From Plantago ovata (Eukaryota > Streptophyta > Magnoliopsida > Lamiales > Plantaginaceae), in contig CM051456.1 of assembly GCA_028274465.1 (NCBI GenBank), positions 1,985,545 to 2,049,544 of the forward strand: a DNA stretch of 64,000 nt. The letters are read 5' to 3'. Numbering within the stretch: the stretch's first letter is position 1; each line of letters opens with the position of its first letter. A model generated the notes under the pieces. That model did not search any database. It saw nothing but the letters and a program-made list of their open reading frames with translations, and was not told the origin of the DNA. Both the position numbers and the translations under genes were made by a program. Positions 57,965-64,000 of this stretch are shown one piece after another.

Positions 57965-58860
57965 GGGCAATTTACACCTACCCCCCTGTTATTTTTTTTT
58001 ATTACAGATCATTCCCTTTTAGTTAGACAATTACATGTAGCTCTATGTCACACAAAAACAATTACAGATAGCCACACGAATTTGACTTTTTTCGAATTAA
58101 GACCTGGAAGTTACGCTTTTACCCTTCCCGGAATTTCAGTTTCTAGCTTGAAACAAACAACTTAAGTTTGTAGTATTTACACATTTGCCTATAAATTATT
58201 TCATTCTACAAAATTAACTTTAATAAATTTCAAATTAACCACAAAAATTATATAAATTTAAAAATGAACTTATATTTATTATAAAAGAACCCCACATTAA
58301 AGGGTTTGTTTCAAAACAACCCAAAAGATTAAAAAAAAAATTAAAAAAAAATTAAAAAAAAAGTTGTCGGAGCTGATTACAGCTCCGGTAATCAGCTCCG
58401 GTCAGGAGCTGTTAAGAGCTCCCTGCCGGAGCTGTTAACAACTTCGATTTTGGGGCTGTACAGCTCCAAAATCGGGGCTTAACAGCTCCGAATCGGAGCT
58501 GTTAACAGCTTCGGTTTCGGGGCTGTACAACTCCGATTCGGAGCTGCTGTTAAGCCCCGATTTTGGAGCTGTTTAACAGCTCCAAATCGGAGCTTTTTAC
58601 AGCTCCGGTTTCGGAGCATTTCCGGTTACTTTAAGAGGAAGTTAAGGAGGAAGAAGGAGGTGGAAAAAAAACATAAAAGAAAAAAGGAAGAAAAAATGAT
58701 AAAATAAAACCTAAGGCCTTGTTTGGCCGGAACCTTTCTGAAACTGAATAACGATCAGGTCAACTTTTTTCCGGTCATTGGGGCTATACGTAATTGTTAA
58801 ACTGACGAGGAAGAATCCGTAATATGAGTTTTTAGTGGGGCGGTTTAAAGTAATTTACCC
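57965..58860. mobile_element. MULE-like non-autonomous element
   Basis: An 896-bp element with ends GGGCAATTTACACCTACC and (as reverse complement) GGGTAAATTACTTTAAACC. It is flanked by perfect 9-bp direct repeats AAATAATAA at 57956-57964 and 58861-58869. A 9-bp target duplication fits Mutator-like elements. It has no transposase. The centre (58370-58620) is an array of AGCTCCG/CGGAGCT and GGGGCTGTACAGCTCC motifs. Confidence 0.85.
58370..58620. repeat. AGCTCCG hairpin-forming motif array
   Basis: Some twenty alternating CGGAGCTG and CAGCTCCG words separated by TTAACA or related spacers (e.g. GGAGCTGTTAACAGCT). The array is self-complementary at many registers and much richer in G+C than its surroundings. 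It lies wholly inside the MULE-like element. Confidence 0.85.
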
Positions 58861-58869
58861 AAATAATAA

Positions 58870-59817
58870 TTTGAAGTCATATAGGATGTAGCTCAATCAT
58901 GCGAGCATAGAATTTTCCAATTCAAAAACTAACTCAATCCCACACCTAAGATTATTTGTTAACTCATTAACCCTAAGGTGAAGAACACTTATTCAAATAG
59001 TCCGTGCCTATTGCACTTCACATTGACTATTACGTACAATCTAATATACATATACGAGTGTAATATTCAAACATCTATTTCAGTAACATCCAAGACTCGA
59101 TAAAAAAAAAGGACTCCATTACTCGATCAATTCAAACTCGAACATGACATTGACCGATTCTTTTCCTATTTCTCTCTTAGCAACAACTTGCAAGCAATTT
59201 GATTCGTTATTACCATTCACACGTGATATTTTAACATACCTCCGAAACAATCATCGTCAAGATCGAAGGGGACGGCGCAACAAACACATCCATTTATCAT
59301 GACAATCATTATGTGAGTGGCTGGCATAAATAACCGACGAGAAGTGGGGGATAGAACTATAAAAGTGAGAAGAAACGAAAGATCATATTTGGAGATATTC
59401 GAACATGTCCCGGAATCAATGTGGGCCAACATAGAAAGTGGACAAAATGGGCCGTGAAATGTCGCTCCCAGTGGCCCAAATGCAGATAATAAAACTGGGC
59501 CCTCACGAATTGGGTGGGTATAGAATAATATAGGAACCTGGGATATTATTGGACTGTGTGAAACCAAGGCACAAAAAAAGCGGATCAAACTCTCCACTAT
59601 CCTTCCACGTGTCATCATTTGCAATATCTGCACGTTGAGCTCAACTGTACCATCATAACCGACTACTCCTTTTCTCACTCCAGTCACAAAATTCAAACTC
59701 CGTGAAACAAATTTTTGAATCATTTCAATGGCTCTCAGATGATTGATTTTTCTGATCTGAGGTTGAATTGTACGAAACGAAACGCAGTGTTGTAATTGTG
59801 ACGAAGGAAGGTTTCAG
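58870..59817. other. Promoter side of sucrose-phosphate synthase
   Basis: No gene accepted. A 168-codon minus-strand frame (59217-59723) lies here, but it has no domain, biased composition or splice partners and overlaps the likely promoter and 5' UTR. Confidence 0.5.
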
Positions 59818-62800
59818 ATGGCGGGAAACGACTGGATTAACAGTTACCTGGAGGCGATCCTCGCCGTTGACACCGGAGGGATCAACAACCAGAAATCATC
59901 GTCTCTGCTGTTGCGCGAGAGAGGTAGATTCAGTCCGGCTAGCTACTTCGTTGAGGAGGTTATTACTGGATTCGATGAGACCGATCTCCATCGCTCCTGG
60001 GTTCGGGTAGGTTTTAGATCCGTTTCGCTGATCGTGAATTCGATTTGTTGTGATTTGTGAAATTGTGCAGTTAATTAATGGAACTGTGTGTTTGTAATTC
60101 TGAATTCTAATGGATAACGGAATGCTAAACTGATGTGATGATGATGGATGTTAATTTGTGGTGAAAGTTGTGTTGTAATGCTGTGATAGTGTTAATGTCG
60201 ATTTCGTAATGCTATAGAAATGATGTGTCAGTTGAAACTCATGACGAAATGTGACATGATGGAATATGAATGGAATGATATAGTATGTTCTGCGTTCCAG
60301 ATGATGTGCCTTAGTTGTCATGCTCTAGGTGTGTTTATAGACCATTGCATTGATTGGAAAATCGATATGTTATGTTGTTCGTTAAACTTAATGTGTATTT
60401 TATGATTGTGTCTTAATGTGAAATCGATTGTTTCTTAAATCTTAATTTGTTGAAGCAGAATATGGTAGTCGTAGTAAATACTACTGGTGATGTGTCAGCT
60501 GTTGAGTTCAGATGAAACGTGTAAGGGAAATGTGGTACTATGAAATATGACTGAAACTGAAATGTTAGTGTTGATGTGTTAGCTGTTAATTTCAGCTGAA
60601 ACTTTTAAGAGAAATGTGAAATACCATGGAATATGGCTGAGATGATATCAGTGTGTTTATATTCTAGATGACATGTCTCAGTTGTCATGCTCTTGGCATG
60701 TTTAGTCCCAGTGGCAATGTGGCATGCTCACGGTGTTTTTTCGCTTATGTGAGTATAGGTTTACGGGACTAATGTTATGATTTATGACAGTAGCTGTTAA
60801 TTTCAGCTGAAACTAGCTTTGTGTTCTCATGGATATGAAGAAATTCAGTAATGGAGTTCATATGGCATGCTCGGTGTGTTTGCTCTGGATATAAGCCTTG
60901 TCTTTCATGGTTTTTGTTCTGATATTATACGATTTGTGGAGTTGATATAGCTTATACCATTTCTGTTTGATTGTTGGGGTCTATCTAGTTTATTGACTGT
61001 GAATGTGTCTGCATCTGACTTTTGGATTATTTATCCAGGCTTCATCAATCCGAAACTCAGAGGAGAGGAATACAAGATTGGAAAATATGTGCTGGCGGAT
61101 TTGGAATTTGGCCCGCAGGAAGAAACAGGCATGGATTCATTTCCCTTTCTTTTCATGTAAAACTAAAGAAACAGTTTGTCTTCCTAAGAATTAGTATCAT
61201 CTGCAAGCACCTTACACATGTCTCGTGTTAGTAGATGCGGAACTTGTCTATTAGACATGGTAACTTTCATCGATTTCTACAATCCACATGACGCTTTATT
61301 TAATGGTTAACTCGACTTACTTTTGTTCCCATTACCCTTGCCCATCAATACAGCAGCAGCAAATTAGATTTAGTGTGATGATAATAACATGTAGACCAAT
61401 TGTTCACCTTGTTAACATGGTGTTTCGTCTAGATTGAGAGTGAAGAAGAACAGCGCAAGAGAAAAAAGCACCTGGACCGTGAGAAGGCCCGGAAAGAGGC
61501 AGCTGCTGATATGTCTGAAGATTTATCAGAAGGAGAAAAGGGGGATACAGTTACTGAACTTTCAGCTCATGGTGGTGATACTGCCAGAGGAAGAATGCCT
61601 AGGGTTAGCTCAGTGGATATGATGGCAAATTGGGCGGAACAGCATTCGAAGAAGAAACTTTATATAATCCTGATCAGGTGAGGCATTTTCAATTAACCAC
61701 TGACCAGTCAGAATATTACTTTTTTTTTCAAATAAATATTTAAAATCTTATATATGCACTCAAAATCAGCGGGTGGCATTTAATTTTGTTTACTATCTGC
61801 AGTATCCATGGGTTGATCCGGGGTGAAAACATGGAACTTGGCAAGGATTCTGACACAGGAGGTCAGGTATGCTTGTTCTCAAGCTTTCAAATTCTATTAC
61901 AATCAATGTGCCCAGCTCAAGCTTCACATTCCATTTCATTGACTTTATTTAGGTCCGGTTTGACCTCATATTATTTCCAAATCGTACCGGAAAAATAATT
62001 AACGAAATTATATTATGAAAGTACCGGACCTAAAAAAATTCAATAAAATGAAATGGGAAGCTTGCTAATACATGGAGGTAGTACAAGTTTATGTGATCCC
62101 GTCATTTTGTAATTAGGTTAAATATGTTGTGGAGCTAGCCAGAGCCTTGGGTGCAATGCCTGGGGTTTATCGTGTTGATTTACTTACAAGGCAAATAATG
62201 GCACCGGATGTGGATTGGACTTACAGTGAACCAACGGAGATGCTAAACCCACTACATGCTGAAAATGAAACGAATGAAATGGGGGAGAGTGGTGGTGCTT
62301 ATATCATTCGCATACCCTTTGGCCCTAAAGATAAGTATCTCTCTAAAGAGCTTCTCTGGCCTCATATTCCAGAGTTTGTGGATGGTGCTCTTAGCTACAT
62401 TATGCAGATGTCTAAGGTTCTTGGCAAGCAAATTGGGAGTGAACAGCCACTCTGGCCCATCGCAATTCATGGGCACTATGCAGATGCTGGGAATTCTGCT
62501 GCTCTACTGTCCGGAGCTCTGAATGTGCCAATGATCTTCACTGGTCACTCTCTTGGACGTGACAAACTCGAACAACTTCTGAAGCAAGGTAGGCAGACAA
62601 GAGAGGAGATAAATTCTGCCTACAAAATAATGCGGCGTATAGAGGCGGAAGAGATATCTCTTGACGTCTCTGAAGTTATTATTACCAGCACAAGACAGGA
62701 GATTGAAGAGCAGTGGCGTTTGTATGATGGGTTTGATCCGGTTTTAGAGCGAAAACTTCGAGCTCGTATCAAACGTAACGTGAGCTGTTATGGTAGATTC

Positions 62801-64000
62801 ATGCCACGCATGGTTGTAAGTCAGTTACACGTCTTTGGATTCTAGTACATCTCCCCCTTCTTTCTTCACATAATATATCCACCTTTTTTGTTACAGTGCC
62901 TGTTACCCTGTAGAAACAGTGGTTTCATTCTTTATAGCCTTCCCCATTCCTGCTTGATGGTGATAAACTGAATCTACAACTTTTTCACTGTGTTCAGGTA
63001 ATTCCTCCTGGCATGGAATTTCGTAATGAAGATGCAAATGTTGGAGAGGTGGATGGAGAATTAGAAGGAAATGAAGATACTTCTGGCTCTCCAGATCCGC
63101 CAATTTATTCAGAGGTCTATCTATTCTTTTAAATTATTGTATGGACCATCTGAATTTTTCCTTTATCGTACCAAGCTTGGATATAAGTTTCTAGAACCTT
63201 TTGGATCAAGTCCATTTCATTTACTTTTTTGTCAGATTCTATTCTGACACACACAACATCATGGCACTCCAACTTAAACCTCTCTTACTTTATACCCATC
63301 AATAATGAGTATACTTTATCCCTCACAAATGACACCATCACAAGAATCAATTGAACACATTCCAGTCAGTTACAACAACTTCAGTACAAACAGGCTGGAT
63401 CTCAATTACGAACAAATTCCGGTCTCTGGTGTAACAACTTCAATTATATTGATGTAGTCACCATGTTTCTGACAATACTCATATTAGCACCTTCATTCTG
63501 TTCGTTAACATGCATCACTGTGGAGAAAAAATGATAAGCAATCTCTTGCCATTTGTGCTCGAACCATATCTGTATTCGGTGGGTAAGAATTAGTATAAAC
63601 AAACACTTCAGAATGGTCCCAAATGGTAATAGGGTTGCTTATCATTATGGGATCATTTATAGTTTTTATACTATTCCTTACCTACTAATACACATCTGGA
63701 TAGATCCCAAATGTCAAGATGGTCGCTTATTGTTTTTGCTCTGTTAACCGCAGTGCAGCTGATGCATTGTTCATGGACAAGTTGAAGGTGCCAGTATATG
63801 ACATAATTTTGTCAGAAACTTAGTGACGCCGTGAATTCGGACTGTAGTTGTTACACCAGAGACAAAGTAGTATTAAATTCTCCACTTGTGAACTTATATT
63901 AATGCATTAATCCCATTTGCAGCGCATTGTTTCTCATCACATGTTTTATTTGTTTTTTACTGGCAGATTGGCCGATTCTTTACCAATCCTCACAAGCCTA
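59818..64000 (+). CDS. SPS: Sucrose-phosphate synthase, 5' part (runs off window)
   Basis: Seven exons, the last cut by the window: 59818-60006, 61039-61128, 61433-61677, 61803-61866, 62117-62815, 62998-63114 and 63967 onward; 479 residues are visible of about 1,050. It starts [20 protein letters not shown] like all plant [29 protein letters not shown] and [21 protein letters not shown] (key parts [16 protein letters not shown]) follow, then an acidic linker and the regulatory site [11 protein letters not shown] with Ser153, equivalent to spinach Ser158, which is phosphorylated to lower activity. The GT4 glucosyltransferase domain starts [21 protein letters not shown] (176-196) and has [19 protein letters not shown] and RRIEAEE. 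It makes sucrose-6-phosphate from UDP-glucose and fructose-6-phosphate in the cytosol. Intron 2 appears to use a GC donor (CAG|GCATGG). Intron 4 carries a hairpin MITE. Confidence 0.95.
61919..62063. mobile_element. Hairpin MITE in SPS intron 4
   Basis: Inverted repeats of about 41 bp: the left arm starts AAGCTTCACATTCCATTTCA and ends TTTAGGTCCGGT; the right arm mirrors it (ACCGGACCTAAA ... AAATGGGAAGCTT) with about six mismatches. The loop is about 60 bp. No coding sequence; family unknown. Confidence 0.8.

Noticed and set aside
59217-59723. 168-codon open frame on the minus strand upstream of SPS
   Set aside because: No recognisable domain, no splice partners, overlaps the likely SPS promoter; looks like chance.

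Overview
The window is nuclear DNA of a flowering plant: intron-rich genes with GT-AG junctions, an A/T-rich background, plastid-targeted and secretory proteins of plant type, an R1/RPP13-like NLR pair, sucrose-phosphate synthase, and plant MITEs and SINEs. Protein features suggest a core eudicot; Caryophyllales would fit, but that is a guess. No rRNA, canonical tRNA, CRISPR or organellar sequence was seen.

Layout. 0.5-10 kb: a compact stretch of mostly intronless copies on the minus strand: a broken IWS1-like fragment, an intact PITH-domain gene, a broken intronless VPS25 copy, an NDUFB9 (complex I) retrocopy with poly(A) tail and target-site duplication, and an intact intronless SNF8/VPS22 copy, set among dispersed repeats. 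12-15.1 kb (+): a nine-exon secreted heparanase-like GH79 enzyme. 15.6-20.6 kb (-): a nine-exon organellar cysteinyl-tRNA synthetase with a Stowaway MITE in one intron. 21.6-27.7 kb: three tandem genes for secreted eight-cysteine peptides, in duplicated units that also carried along two copies of the 5' end of the cysteinyl-tRNA synthetase gene. 28.2-36.8 kb (-): a hydroxyproline O-galactosyltransferase (HPGT) and EMC7. 37.9-50.1 kb: a rearranged region with two NLR paralogues, two LINE reverse-transcriptase fragments, and broken pieces of EMC7 and of the neighbouring transporter. 51.3-55.2 kb (-): the intact EamA/SLC35F-like transporter. 56-59 kb: minisatellite, CTGAA-type repeat and a MULE-like element with a 9-bp target duplication. 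59.8 kb to the end (+): the first seven exons of sucrose-phosphate synthase, running off the window.

How it fits together. HPGT, EMC7 and the EamA transporter are, as I recall, neighbours in Arabidopsis too (At4g32120-At4g32130-At4g32140), so the NLR block looks like an insertion and local amplification inside an old gene neighbourhood, leaving broken pieces of both flanking genes. The peptide array is a second local amplification. Exon maps were made by hand from splice consensus and reading phase; every multi-exon model listed as CDS closes in frame. Functions are assigned from recognised motifs and remembered family sequences, not from a search.
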